21,014 bases of DNA from Clostridia bacterium. GTDB lineage: Bacteria; Bacillota; Clostridia; Oscillospirales; Acutalibacteraceae. Positions 5,939 to 13,120 of this stretch are shown piece after piece. A program made the position numbers and the translations under genes. The notes beneath the pieces were generated by a model. The model was given only the letters and a program-made list of their open reading frames with translations. It ran no database searches and had not been told where the DNA came from. How positions within the stretch are numbered: the first letter of the stretch is position 1; each line of letters begins with the position of its first letter. The DNA is taken from assembly GCA_900769535.1 (NCBI GenBank), contig CAAGHB010000052.1:1-21014 (forward strand), written 5' to 3'.

Positions 5939-7120
5939 TCAATAAACGTCGTAGTTAATCTTTTTCGGTGAAAGGTAGCTGATTTCGCCTTCGTTATACT
6001 TGATGTCGAGCTTTCCGCCTTCTTCATCGAGCAGGTTGTTGAAATCGTCGCCCTTTATGAGCTGGCGAAGGGTATCGTCGAGCGAATAGAGATAGTAGGG
6101 GTCGGCTGCGATGTCGCCCTTTACAACGAGGGTATAAGCATCTTCGCCCTGGATAACCTTGACCTCGCCTGTTTTCATCTTATAAATCTCGTCAAAGTTT
6201 TCGCTTTCGCTGCCGGTTTCTTCGCTGCTGAGGAGGGTTGCGTGGGGGTCGAGCTGTGTCGGAGCAGCGTCTTCATCCTCGGCGGTTTCGGCATCGGAAG
6301 AAGCTGTATCAGCGGTGTCGGTGGTATCGGCTGTGTCCTCGGTGTCGGTAGTATCGGCGGTGTCCTCGTCCTTGTGCTCGGTGCCGCTATGCTCATGATA
6401 AATGGTTTCAAAGTCGGCATCGCCCTTTGTCAAGCGGTCGGCGTAGGCGTTGAGCTTTCCGAGAAGGTCCTTTTGCTCATCTTGGGTTAGGGTAAAGGTG
6501 TTACCGTTTTCGTCGGTGGAGGAGAGGGGCTCGGAAATAATATTAGCGATGCAGTAGTTCTCGTTCATATATTTTTTGAGCTCTTCTTCTTTAACAGGGG
6601 TCTTGCCTTCCTTGCCGTAAATGGCGTTAAAGAGGTTTCCGCGGAGATAGCCCGAATTTTTGAGATATTCGGTGTAAGATGAGCGGCCGACGCCGTTTTC
6701 CTCATACATTACGCCGTAGCCGTATGTATCCCAAATATAGCTGATATATGCGTCAAGTCCTGCCTTGTCCTCGTCGGAAAGGGTTACCTCGTATTCATCG
6801 GAAAGGGTTGCGGTAGCAATAAACTGACGAATGAGCTTTTTTGCTTCGTCTTTTACATAGTCGTAGTATTTTACTTCGCCGTCATCGGTTTTAATCTTTA
6901 CCTTGCCATAGTCGTCGATGGCGGTGTCGGTTTCGTTCTGCTCATCGGCAAGCGTTCTTGCGGTGCCGTCAGCTTCGAGAAGCATGGCGAGATACATACC
7001 GCCGGTAATTTCGATATCGTCGTATGATGCAACGACCTCATTTGCCTCGTGGCAAGCAACCATTGAAAATGCGAGAATGGCGGCAATGAGGGCTGCGACA
7101 ACTCTTTTTGCAAATTTCAT
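5939..7120 (-). CDS. Lipoprotein related to SurA/PrsA peptidyl-prolyl isomerase foldases
   Basis: 393 residues from the chosen ATG. Residues 1-23 (MKFAKRVVAALIA...FSMVAC) are a lipoprotein signal with the lipidated Cys at 23, placing the protein on the outer face of the membrane. Residues about 30-180 resemble the helical SurA_N/PrsA chaperone part (a conserved-looking NSGYLRGNLF region). KEEELKKYMNENYCIANII begins the parvulin-like region, and GEVKVIQGEDAYTLVVKGD near the end matches the closing strands of that domain. Between them lies a long acidic Asp/Thr/Glu insertion built from 9-residue repeats. Parvulin active-site residues could not be assigned, so isomerase activity is uncertain. 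An upstream in-frame start at 7168 is rejected because the promoter -10 lies inside it; GGAGG 10 bases ahead supports 7120. Confidence 0.75.
   Translation of the reverse strand: MKFAKRVVAALIAAILAFSMVACHEANEVVASYDDIEITGGMYLAMLLEADGTARTLADEQNETDTAIDDYGKVKIKTDDGEVKYYDYVKDEAKKLIRQFIATATLSDEYEVTLSDEDKAGLDAYISYIWDTYGYGVMYEENGVGRSSYTEYLKNSGYLRGNLFNAIYGKEGKTPVKEEELKKYMNENYCIANIISEPLSSTDENGNTFTLTQDEQKDLLGKLNAYADRLTKGDADFETIYHEHSGTEHKDEDTADTTDTEDTADTTDTADTASSDAETAEDEDAAPTQLDPHATLLSSEETGSESENFDEIYKMKTGEVKVIQGEDAYTLVVKGDIAADPYYLYSLDDTLRQLIKGDDFNNLLDEEGGKLDIKYNEGEISYLSPKKINYDVY
6315..6368. repeat. Two tandem 27-bp units in the acidic linker
   Basis: 6315-6341 and 6342-6368 are adjacent copies differing at only two bases. 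On the minus strand each encodes EDTADTTDT. Similar but looser DT/ADT repeats continue on the gene's downstream side. The near-identity at wobble positions points to recent duplication. Confidence 0.85.
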
Positions 7121-7156
7121 AGAAAAAAGACCTCCGATAAAAGTATTATCTGTGAA

Positions 7157-7185
7157 ATTATACACCAAAAGTCACGAAATGTCCA
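7157..7185 (-). promoter_or_regulatory. Strong sigma-A promoter of the foldase-like lipoprotein gene
   Basis: Read on the minus strand: TGGACA (7185-7180), 17 bases, TATAAT (7162-7157). The start of transcription would be near 7150, about 30 bases ahead of the ATG at 7120. This placement decides the start codon of the gene. Confidence 0.83.
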
Positions 7186-7206
7186 GTATTTACTGATGAT
7201 TTAATT

Positions 7207-7233
7207 ATACCGAACGGAAAATTTGCATATATA
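7207..7233 (+). promoter_or_regulatory. Possible sporulation (sigma-E-like) promoter of the peptidoglycan-binding operon
   Basis: ATA (7207-7209), 16 bases, then CATATATA (7226-7233), resembling the sigma-E pattern ATA-N16-18-CATACANT. No good sigma-A pair was seen between the divergent promoter and the ATG at 7266. The region is AT-rich, so the match may be chance; the sporulation flavour of the operon is what makes it worth noting. Confidence 0.3.
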
Positions 7234-7265
7234 TTATCAAAAATTACTGAAAGGTATGATGAATA

Positions 7266-8222
7266 ATGGCTCAAAACGAGCTTCAAAAGATGATTGAACG
7301 CTATCAGAGGGAGCTTATGCAGTATGCACGGTCGGCGGAAAAGGGAACTGCTTCGCCGTCACAGTCGGCGCCAACCAACCGCCCTAATTCGTCAGCGCCG
7401 ATTGCTTCAAAAGCACCTTTTGCACCGAAGGAGCCATCTGTGCCTTCGGCGCCGTCTGCGGCAGGTTCGCCAAACGCCTACGGAGAGGAAATGGCGATGC
7501 AGTTTGATTTTGATGATGGAGATGGCCTTGATGAGCAAATGGCAGAGATGGACAGCGGCTTTGACGGGTTCGGCGGCGTTTTTGCCGATATGGAAGAAAA
7601 TTATGGCGATGACCTCGGTGATGAAGCGGCCGAGTACGCTGCCGACGAGGAGATGAACAGCTATTTTTCGGCGTATCCGGAGGACATGGACGTCGACCGA
7701 GACGGCACATTTCAATCAATGGGCGAGCCGACGGCGCCGCAAACGCCCTCTCCCATCCCGACGGCGCCGCAAGCATATTCGACACCGCATATCCATTCAT
7801 CCGAGCCGCATACACATTCAACACCCGATTCCGAGCCGCAGTTTGTCGGCTTTTTGGAGGTAACGGCGCGAACAGGTGACGGCGCAAAGCCGGTCGAAGC
7901 GGCGCTTGTCATCGTTTCGTCAACCGACGAAAAGGGCGAACGGCTTGAATTTACAGCCCTCACCGATTCAAGCGGCACCGCGCGGCTTTTTAATCTCCCT
8001 GCCTCCAATCCGGCCAATACCGAAAGCCCCGATATGCCCGACAAATTCATTCTGTATAACGTCAGCATAAGCAAGCCCGGCTACTTCGAAATGGTTAGCA
8101 CGGGGGTACCGCTTATCGGAGGGATTACGTCCCGCCAGGATTTCAGAATGATACCTCTCCCCGAGGGAATTTCGGGCGAACTCATCGAATTTGAAAACAC
8201 CGAACCGCAGGATTTAAACTAA
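7266..8222 (+). CDS. Low-complexity protein with C-terminal carboxypeptidase-regulatory-like domain
   Basis: 318 residues, first gene of a four-gene operon. Residues 1-25 look helical (NELQKMIERYQRELMQYARS). Residues about 30-190 are low-complexity, first Ser/Ala/Pro-rich, then acidic (DFDDGDGLDEQ), then Pro/His-rich. Residues about 195-305 form a compact beta-type domain: VGFLEVTARTGDGAKPVEAA, then LTDSSGTARLFNLP, then a YNVSISKPGYFEM segment. This is the pattern of carboxypeptidase-regulatory/prealbumin-like folds, in which GxARLxNLP-type loops recur. No signal peptide or membrane helix is seen, fitting a protein acting inside the mother cell or forespore, or a spore-layer protein. AAGG lies 11 bases before the ATG. 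The next gene follows after 17 bases. No specific function can be named. Confidence 0.82.
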   Translation: MAQNELQKMIERYQRELMQYARSAEKGTASPSQSAPTNRPNSSAPIASKAPFAPKEPSVPSAPSAAGSPNAYGEEMAMQFDFDDGDGLDEQMAEMDSGFDGFGGVFADMEENYGDDLGDEAAEYAADEEMNSYFSAYPEDMDVDRDGTFQSMGEPTAPQTPSPIPTAPQAYSTPHIHSSEPHTHSTPDSEPQFVGFLEVTARTGDGAKPVEAALVIVSSTDEKGERLEFTALTDSSGTARLFNLPASNPANTESPDMPDKFILYNVSISKPGYFEMVSTGVPLIGGITSRQDFRMIPLPEGISGELIEFENTEPQDLN

Positions 8223-8239
8223 AAAAAGGAGGAAATATA

Positions 8240-9634
8240 ATGAACGGAACACCCTTTATTCCGTCAACCATTACCGTCCATCTCGGACGTCCCGATGCGC
8301 CTGCCGAAAACGTAACACTGCCCTTTCCCGATTACATAAAAAACGTGGCTTCGAGCGAGCTGTATCCGACCTGGCCCGAAAATGCGCTGAGGGCAAATAT
8401 TTATGCCCAGGTGTCCTTTGCGCTTAATCGGATTTATACCGAATGGTATCGGTCGCAGGGGTACGACTTTGATATAACCAACACCACCGCCTTTGACCAG
8501 GCGTTTGTAAACGGCCGAAGTGTTTTTGACGAGGTTTCGCGTATAGTTGACGAGCTGTTTAATGATTATGTTCGCCGTCAGGGAACCGTCGAGCCGCTTT
8601 TTACCGCCTATTGCGACGGACGTCAGACCACCTGCGACGGATTGCGCCAATGGGACACCGTCACCCTCGCAAATCAGGGGTTGACACCGTATGAAATTTT
8701 GCAACGGTATTACGGCGATGATATCGACATTGTTTCGGCGCCGGTAAGGGCAAACGCGCCGTCGTATCCCGGAATTGCTTTGCGACAGGGTGATGCGGGA
8801 AACTCGGTGCAGCAAATGCAGCTTCGGCTCAACCGCATTTCGCGAAACTATCCCGCTATACCGAAAATAGCCAATCCAAACGGGATTTTCGGCGCCGACA
8901 CCGACGAGGCGGTGAGGGCTTTTCAGCGGATTTTCGGACTCTCTGCCGACGGCGTAATCGGCAAGGAAACCTGGTACCGCATTGCCTACATTTACACCTC
9001 GGTGAAGCGGCTCAGCGAGCTTAATTCCGAGGGAGTACAGTACAGCGAAATCGCAACCCAGTATCCGTCTGAGCTTAGTGTCGGCTCATCGGGCGAATAC
9101 GTTTCGGTGTTACAATATTATTTGGCCGTTATTTCCCGTTTTTACGATTCGGTCCCTGGCGTTTCGCAGACAGGTGTCTTTGACGCGCAGACAGAAAATG
9201 CGGTAAAGGCGTTTCAGCGCACCTTCGGGCTTGAACCCGACGGAATTGTTGGGCGAAACACCTGGAACGATATTTATCGCGCCTATCGCGGAATTGTCAC
9301 CGACCAGGGCTTGCTTTCGGGAGGAGCCACCCTCTATCCCGGCTTTATTTTACAGCTTGGCTCGTCGGGAGAATATGTTTCTCTCCTTCAAGAATATCTC
9401 AATGAACTTGCGAACGCCTATCCGTCGATACCGAGCGTTACCGTCGACGGACGGTTTGGTCCCTCAACCGATGCGGCTGTCCGTGCGGCGCAAAATCAGC
9501 TTGGACTTACGCCAAACGGCATAGTCGGCGCAGTCACCTGGTCGGCTATCGCAAACGAGTACGACACCTTATATTACGGGCGTCAGCGCCAGCAGGGTCA
9601 GTTCGGCGGCGAAACGATTACCCAAACCGAGTAA
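8240..9634 (+). CDS. SpoIID/LytB-like domain fused to three peptidoglycan-binding repeats
   Basis: 464 residues. Residues about 24-165 resemble a divergent SpoIID/LytB domain: FPDYIKNVASSELYPTWPEN followed by ALRANIYAQVSFAL parallels the SpoIID stretch around VxxEMPxxWPxEALKAQAxA, and E40 would match its catalytic Glu; GLRQW...LANQGLTPYEILQRYYG (134-159) matches the end of that fold (GMSQYGA...QGxxYxEILxHYY). SpoIID proteins are lytic transglycosylases that trim denuded glycans during engulfment. Cys125 and Cys132 are the only cysteines. Three PG_binding_1 repeats follow at about 176-250, 277-350 and 366-443, each with an LRxGDxGxxVxxLQxxLN-like opening and a DGxxGxxTWxxI close. There is no signal peptide or TM helix, odd for a wall enzyme. 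AGGAGG lies 8 bases ahead of the ATG. The whole architecture is, from memory, common in Clostridia but poorly characterised. Confidence 0.85.
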   Translation: MNGTPFIPSTITVHLGRPDAPAENVTLPFPDYIKNVASSELYPTWPENALRANIYAQVSFALNRIYTEWYRSQGYDFDITNTTAFDQAFVNGRSVFDEVSRIVDELFNDYVRRQGTVEPLFTAYCDGRQTTCDGLRQWDTVTLANQGLTPYEILQRYYGDDIDIVSAPVRANAPSYPGIALRQGDAGNSVQQMQLRLNRISRNYPAIPKIANPNGIFGADTDEAVRAFQRIFGLSADGVIGKETWYRIAYIYTSVKRLSELNSEGVQYSEIATQYPSELSVGSSGEYVSVLQYYLAVISRFYDSVPGVSQTGVFDAQTENAVKAFQRTFGLEPDGIVGRNTWNDIYRAYRGIVTDQGLLSGGATLYPGFILQLGSSGEYVSLLQEYLNELANAYPSIPSVTVDGRFGPSTDAAVRAAQNQLGLTPNGIVGAVTWSAIANEYDTLYYGRQRQQGQFGGETITQTE

Positions 9635-9652
9635 CGAAAGGAAAATGGTACA

Positions 9653-10177
9653 ATGGCTTTATCAGAAATACGCGAAATTCAGGAAAAGCTCCGCGCTCTT
9701 GCGCTGAATGAAGGGAATCTCCCCGAAATCAGCGTCGACGGCATTTACGGGCCGCTTACTTCTCTTGCGGTTTCCGCCTTTCAGCAGAGTGAGGGGCTTC
9801 CTGTGACGGGAGAGGTTGACAGCGAAACATGGCGGCGGCTGAACGACCGTTATTTAGCCGCTCTTTATGCCCAAAAGCCGCCCGAAAGGGTTGCCGCCCT
9901 CGAATGTAATCTCCGGCTTCGTCTCGGCGAAACGGGGGACGACGTATACCTGCTCCAAACGATGCTCAATTTTATTGGCGAAAACCGGTTCTATAACATT
10001 GGCGGACTTGACCGAAACGGAATTTACGATAATGAAACAGCGGCGGCGGTTAGGGAATATCAGCGCGCGGCAGGGCTGAGTATGACGGGCGATACCGATA
10101 AAGAGACCTGGGACGCTATCGCCGCCGTGTATAATAAATATTTTGAACAGGTGTGTAATAAAGGTGCAAACAGGTAA
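9653..10177 (+). CDS. Protein with two peptidoglycan-binding (PG_binding_1) domains
   Basis: 174 residues made up almost entirely of two repeats. The first is about 4-65 (EIREIQEKL...VDGIYGPLTSLAVSAFQ...VTGEVDSETWRRL); the second about 82-162 (LRLRLGETGDDVYLLQTMLN...GIYDNETAAAVREYQ...MTGDTDKETWDAI). No enzyme domain, signal peptide or membrane segment is seen, so it looks like a binding or adaptor module for the preceding SpoIID-like protein. It follows that gene by 18 bases, and its end overlaps the start of the flippase gene, which suggests coupled translation. Confidence 0.88.
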   Translation: MALSEIREIQEKLRALALNEGNLPEISVDGIYGPLTSLAVSAFQQSEGLPVTGEVDSETWRRLNDRYLAALYAQKPPERVAALECNLRLRLGETGDDVYLLQTMLNFIGENRFYNIGGLDRNGIYDNETAAAVREYQRAAGLSMTGDTDKETWDAIAAVYNKYFEQVCNKGANR

Positions 10178-11714
10178 ATTCATAAAAAATGCCGCCATAC
10201 TTACGGTAACTGCGCTTGTTTTGCGCTCGGTCGGAATGTTCTTTCGAATATGGCTGTCAAACGCAATCGGAGCCGAGGGAATGGGATTATACACCCTCAT
10301 TTTATCGGTGTATATGCTTGCATCAACCTTTGCCACCAGCGGAATTTCGACGGCAGTAACCCGACTGATTGCCGAGGAGCTGACCTGCGGAACGGCTCGG
10401 TCGGTAAAGCGGATTTTTGCTCGGTCGGTTATACTTACCCTCACGGTAGCGCTCTTGTCAACGGCGGCTGTCTTTTTCCTGTCCGATACGATAGCGGCTC
10501 TGTGGATAAAGGATATGAGGGCCGCCCTTTCGCTTAAAATTTTGTCCCTGTCCCTGCCGTTTATGGGGGTATCCTCGTGCATAAGGGGCTATTTTATCGC
10601 TTGTCGGCGTGTGGTCGTTCAGTCGTCGGCGCAAATCTTTGAGCAGCTGGTACGAATCGGGCTTATAATGACCATAATCGGCGTTTTCGCTCCTTTCGGC
10701 ATCGGCTACGCCTGCGCCGCGGTGCTGATTGGCGATACGGTTGCCGAGGCGGCGTCCTGCCTCTTTCTTTATATCGGGTATAAAGCTCATTCGCATAAGC
10801 TCGGCGACGTCAGCGGAGGAAGAAGGTCGCCGCCTTACTCGGTTGTGGCTCGGCTGACCTCGATATCGTTGCCGATAACGGCGGGCAGGTATCTCACCAC
10901 CGCCTTGCGAACGGTCGAAAGCTTGCTTGTACCGAAAAAGCTGACGGCGCACGGCGGCTCATATTCGGCGGCTCTCGCCGAATTCGGTCAGTTAAAGGGT
11001 ATGGCTCTGCCGATTTTGTTCTTTCCCGGCTCGTTTTTGTCGGCGCTGTCGACACTTCTCGTGCCCGAAATGTCAAGCGCGGCTGTGTCGGGGGATATCG
11101 ACCTTATTCGCTCGGCTTCGCGCCGAACCATTTGCATCACCTGTGAGCTGTCGGCAATAATTGCCGGAATTTTTCTCGCCTTTTCGGGCGAAATCGGCGT
11201 GGCTGTTTACGGCTCCGAGGAGGTCGGTATGCTCATCAGGTGTCTGGCGCCGCTTGTTCCGCTGATGTATCTCGAAAGCGTCACCGACGGAATTTTAAAG
11301 GGACTCGGTCAGGAAAAGGCGCTGTTTCGGTACAACGTAGCCGATTCGGCCGTTCGAATCGTGCTCATTTACGCCGTGGTCGAAAGGTTCGGCATGGTTG
11401 GGTTTTTGACGGTTATGGTTGTTTCAAATGCGCTGACGGCCTCGCTTTGCATCGGGCGGCTTCTCATGCGTGCGGAGATGGGCTTTGATTTAATAAATTG
11501 GGCTGTGCGGCCCCTGCTTTCCGCCGCCGTGTCCTCCTTCGCCGCCTATCTTTTCGTTAATGTGACGGCAATATCAGGGAACGCTTTACGGCTTGTAACA
11601 GGCGCCGTTTTTGCCGTCGGCTGTTATGCCGCGATAATGTGTTATACCGGCGGTTTTTCGGATATTATCAAGAGGTCGCCGCAAAAAAACGCCTTTGCCC
11701 GACAGAAAATATAG
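10164..11714 (+). CDS. MOP-superfamily lipid flippase, SpoVB/MurJ-like
   Basis: About 516 residues with some 14 hydrophobic segments throughout. The opening FIKNAAILTVTALVLRSVGM and FRIWLSNAIGAEGMGLYTLI is typical of SpoVB and related polysaccharide/lipid II flippases of the MOP superfamily. SpoVB is needed for spore cortex formation; its neighbours here (peptidoglycan-binding, SpoIID-like) support a role in moving a cell-wall precursor. The longer in-frame opening from TTG 10143 is less likely: homologues begin close to the first helix, and GTG at 10164 has AGGTG about 10 bases ahead. With that start the gene overlaps the previous one by 14 bases. A MurJ or exopolysaccharide role remains possible. 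Confidence 0.82.
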   Translation: MQTGKFIKNAAILTVTALVLRSVGMFFRIWLSNAIGAEGMGLYTLILSVYMLASTFATSGISTAVTRLIAEELTCGTARSVKRIFARSVILTLTVALLSTAAVFFLSDTIAALWIKDMRAALSLKILSLSLPFMGVSSCIRGYFIACRRVVVQSSAQIFEQLVRIGLIMTIIGVFAPFGIGYACAAVLIGDTVAEAASCLFLYIGYKAHSHKLGDVSGGRRSPPYSVVARLTSISLPITAGRYLTTALRTVESLLVPKKLTAHGGSYSAALAEFGQLKGMALPILFFPGSFLSALSTLLVPEMSSAAVSGDIDLIRSASRRTICITCELSAIIAGIFLAFSGEIGVAVYGSEEVGMLIRCLAPLVPLMYLESVTDGILKGLGQEKALFRYNVADSAVRIVLIYAVVERFGMVGFLTVMVVSNALTASLCIGRLLMRAEMGFDLINWAVRPLLSAAVSSFAAYLFVNVTAISGNALRLVTGAVFAVGCYAAIMCYTGGFSDIIKRSPQKNAFARQKI

Positions 11715-11854
11715 ATGCGGGTAAAAGATTTTTGCCGCGAGTCCCGACAATATCGCGTTTTGCCGCCCTTCAAGTCCTTGCCGCTTCGCAAACAAACTTA
11801 CGGCACACCCTTTAAACGTTCGCCATCCCATCCGACACGCGCTTATAAAAAAAC

Positions 11855-11888
11855 AAACGGCCATCCCTCCTGGTTGGGATAGCCGTTT
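11855..11888. terminator. Bidirectional terminator between the flippase operon and the minus-strand zinc-ribbon unit
   Basis: AAACGGC (11855-11861) pairs with GCCGTTT (11882-11888), and ATCCC (11863-11867) with GGGAT (11876-11880), with one internal mismatch. On the minus strand it runs into GTTTTTTT, a strong T-tract; on the plus strand into ATTTCATT. Its best reading is as the end of a minus-strand transcript coming through 12090-11890. Bases 11715-11854 hold nothing else recognisable. Confidence 0.85.
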
Positions 11889-12089
11889 ATTTCATTCTGT
11901 TAAATTGCTTTTTTCATCATAAACCTCATCCGCATAGGGCAGGTTTTGTGATCACTATTAGTGTGCTCAGGACTGCTCCGAGCAGAAAAGGTTTACTTTG
12001 TATATTGAAGGTAAACAAAATTAAAACCGTACATTACTTATGTTCAGTTTACTGAAACCCTCCTACAAAGCTAACTGCAAAAAGGAAAA
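11889..12089 (-). other. 200-base gap ending in a terminator: long 3' UTR or unassigned small RNA
   Basis: No gene is seen. Read on the minus strand it lies between the zinc-ribbon stop and a strong terminator. It contains several short dyads: TTCAGT/ACTGAA (12043-12056), GTTTAC/GTAAAC around 11988-12016, CTGCTC/GAGCAG near 11973-11985, and AAACCT/AGGTTT arms that could close the last 70 bases. No convincing promoter was found inside. It may be a structured 3' UTR, a processed or independent RNA, or plain spacer. Confidence 0.35.
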
Positions 12090-12374
12090 TTATTCAGCAG
12101 ATTCTTCTTTCATCTTTGCGAAGCATTCGCTGCAATATACAGGACGGTCTTCGCGGGGCTTAAACGGAACCTTTGCTTCGGCGCCGCAGGATGCACAGGT
12201 AGCTGTGAACATCTCTCTGTTAGCTCTTTCGTTATTTTTGCGAGCCATACGGCAGTTTTTGCATCTCTGGGGCTCGTTAACGAATCCCTTTGATTCATAA
12301 AATTCTTGTTCGCCGGCGGTGAATACGAATTCTTCGCCGCAGTCTTTGCAGACTAAGGTCTTGTCTTCAAACAT
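12090..12374 (-). CDS. Small zinc-ribbon protein with four CxxC pairs
   Basis: 94 residues. Two zinc-binding modules are clear: CKDCGEEFVF (9-18) with CKNC (38-41), and CASCGAEAKVPF (60-71) with CSEC (80-83), giving eight Cys in four CxxC pairs. This matches the clostridial zinc-ribbon proteins whose first half is a zf-trcl-type probable zinc-ribbon and whose second half is a CxxC-x17-20-CxxC module. Its role is not established; nucleic-acid binding is a guess from the fold and the basic stretch RMARKNNERANRE. GAGG lies about 7 bases before the ATG. It follows the sigma-factor gene on the same strand, separated by a folded leader element. Confidence 0.9.
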   Translation of the reverse strand: MFEDKTLVCKDCGEEFVFTAGEQEFYESKGFVNEPQRCKNCRMARKNNERANREMFTATCASCGAEAKVPFKPREDRPVYCSECFAKMKEESAE

Positions 12375-12410
12375 TTTGTTACCTCACTTAAATTATTAAA
12401 ATTATATTGT

Positions 12411-12476
12411 TATCCCCGGGCCGAAGCTTACGGCCATCTTTGCCAGGACAATGCTTTTTTTAAGCTACTGGGGATA
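12411..12476 (-). ncRNA. Candidate structured leader RNA with pseudoknot, upstream of the zinc-ribbon gene
   Basis: Read on the minus strand, a perfect 7-bp helix closes the element (TATCCCC 12476-12470 with GGGGATA 12417-12411). Inside, GGCCG (12435-12431) and CGGCC (12423-12419) form a hairpin whose loop TAAGCTT can pair with AGCTTA just inside the closing helix, giving a possible pseudoknot of six pairs. An alternative GCTT/AAGC hairpin would compete with it. No T-tract follows, so it is not a normal terminator. It starts 4 bases after the sigma-gene stop and ends 36 bases before the zinc-ribbon ATG. It matches no riboswitch class that I can name. Confidence 0.45.
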
Positions 12477-12480
12477 TATA

Positions 12481-13053
12481 TCAAAGTTTTTGCGTCAGCT
12501 TTCGGCGCAATCGGCCAAGAGCGTTTGCTACCGATTTTTCGCTCGTGTTGAGCCGGTCGGCTATTGCCTGATAGCTCATTCCGCTTAAAAATCGGTTAAG
12601 CACCGCCCACTCGAATTCGGACGAGCTTTCCTTTATTCTTTCGCGTAATATGCGGTGTTCGTCGAGGGCAATTATCCGGTTTTCAGGATTTGCGGCCTCG
12701 CTTGCAGCAATTTCGGGTGTGTCGTCGTCGTCGATAAAAACGAGAGCGCCGGTCGGAATTTTCTTTTTTCTAAGCGCGGATTTGATAACCGATTTCATTC
12801 GGCGGTCGATACACAGCACCGCAAAGGTGCGAAAGGAGGCGCCAATGCTTTTATCATACCGTTTTACCGCTTCGATAAGGCCGATAAATCCTTCTTGACC
12901 GAGGTCCTCGTTGGAAATGTCGGCGTTTCCCTCAAAAAAGGCGGATGCCCGTAGGGCAACAAGGGGAATGTATCTGGCCGCCAAGGTGTCGAATGCGGCT
13001 CTGTCACCCTCTGCTGCAAGGGAAACGAGATGTTCATCGCAAAATTCGGTCAT
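12481..13053 (-). CDS. Sigma-70 family factor, sigma-H (Spo0H)-like
   Basis: Binds core RNA polymerase and directs it to a set of promoters. 190 residues from the chosen Met. Region 2 is clear: LVSLAAEGDRAAFDTLAARY, then SNEDLGQEGFIGLIEAVKRY (core binding), then SFRTFAVLCIDRRMKSVIKS (-10 recognition). KKKIPTGALVFID follows the pattern seen in B. subtilis sigma-H (QKHIPLNSYASLD). Region 4 ends the protein: FLSGMSYQAIADRLNTSEKS and VANALGRLRRKL. Region 3 is reduced to an acidic linker. In-frame Mets at 13089 and 13077 are disfavoured: the first lies only 3 bases from the -10 and neither has a Shine-Dalgarno; GAGGT about 12 bases ahead supports 13053. sigH is usually near secE/nusG, not here, so this may be a paralogue. 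Confidence 0.85.
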   Translation of the reverse strand: MTEFCDEHLVSLAAEGDRAAFDTLAARYIPLVALRASAFFEGNADISNEDLGQEGFIGLIEAVKRYDKSIGASFRTFAVLCIDRRMKSVIKSALRKKKIPTGALVFIDDDDTPEIAASEAANPENRIIALDEHRILRERIKESSSEFEWAVLNRFLSGMSYQAIADRLNTSEKSVANALGRLRRKLTQKL

Positions 13054-13091
13054 AGGGAAAAAATTACCTCGTAACATAATTATACGCAATT

Positions 13092-13120
13092 AGCATACAA
13101 TTTTTTTAATTGTTTGTCAA
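13092..13120 (-). promoter_or_regulatory. Sigma-A-type promoter of the sigma-factor gene
   Basis: Read on the minus strand: TTGACA (13120-13115), 17 bases, TATGCT (13097-13092). Transcription would start near 13085. A second TATAAT a few bases downstream lacks a matching -35. The very AT-rich stretch upstream (13121-13250) could act as an UP element. Confidence 0.75.

Noticed and set aside
7121..7168. Extended N-terminus of the foldase-like lipoprotein from Met at 7168
   Set aside because: The TATAAT -10 hexamer lies at 7157-7162 inside this extension, and the lipoprotein signal begins at 7120 with a good Shine-Dalgarno.
11586..11864. Minus-strand 92-codon ORF over the end of the flippase gene
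   Set aside because: It is mostly antisense to a clear coding region, has no ribosome binding site of note and runs into the terminator stem.
11905..11925. Mini-ORF MMKKAI on the minus strand resembling a leader peptide
   Set aside because: Only six codons, with the GAGG just 3 bases from the first ATG and no downstream gene to regulate before the terminator.
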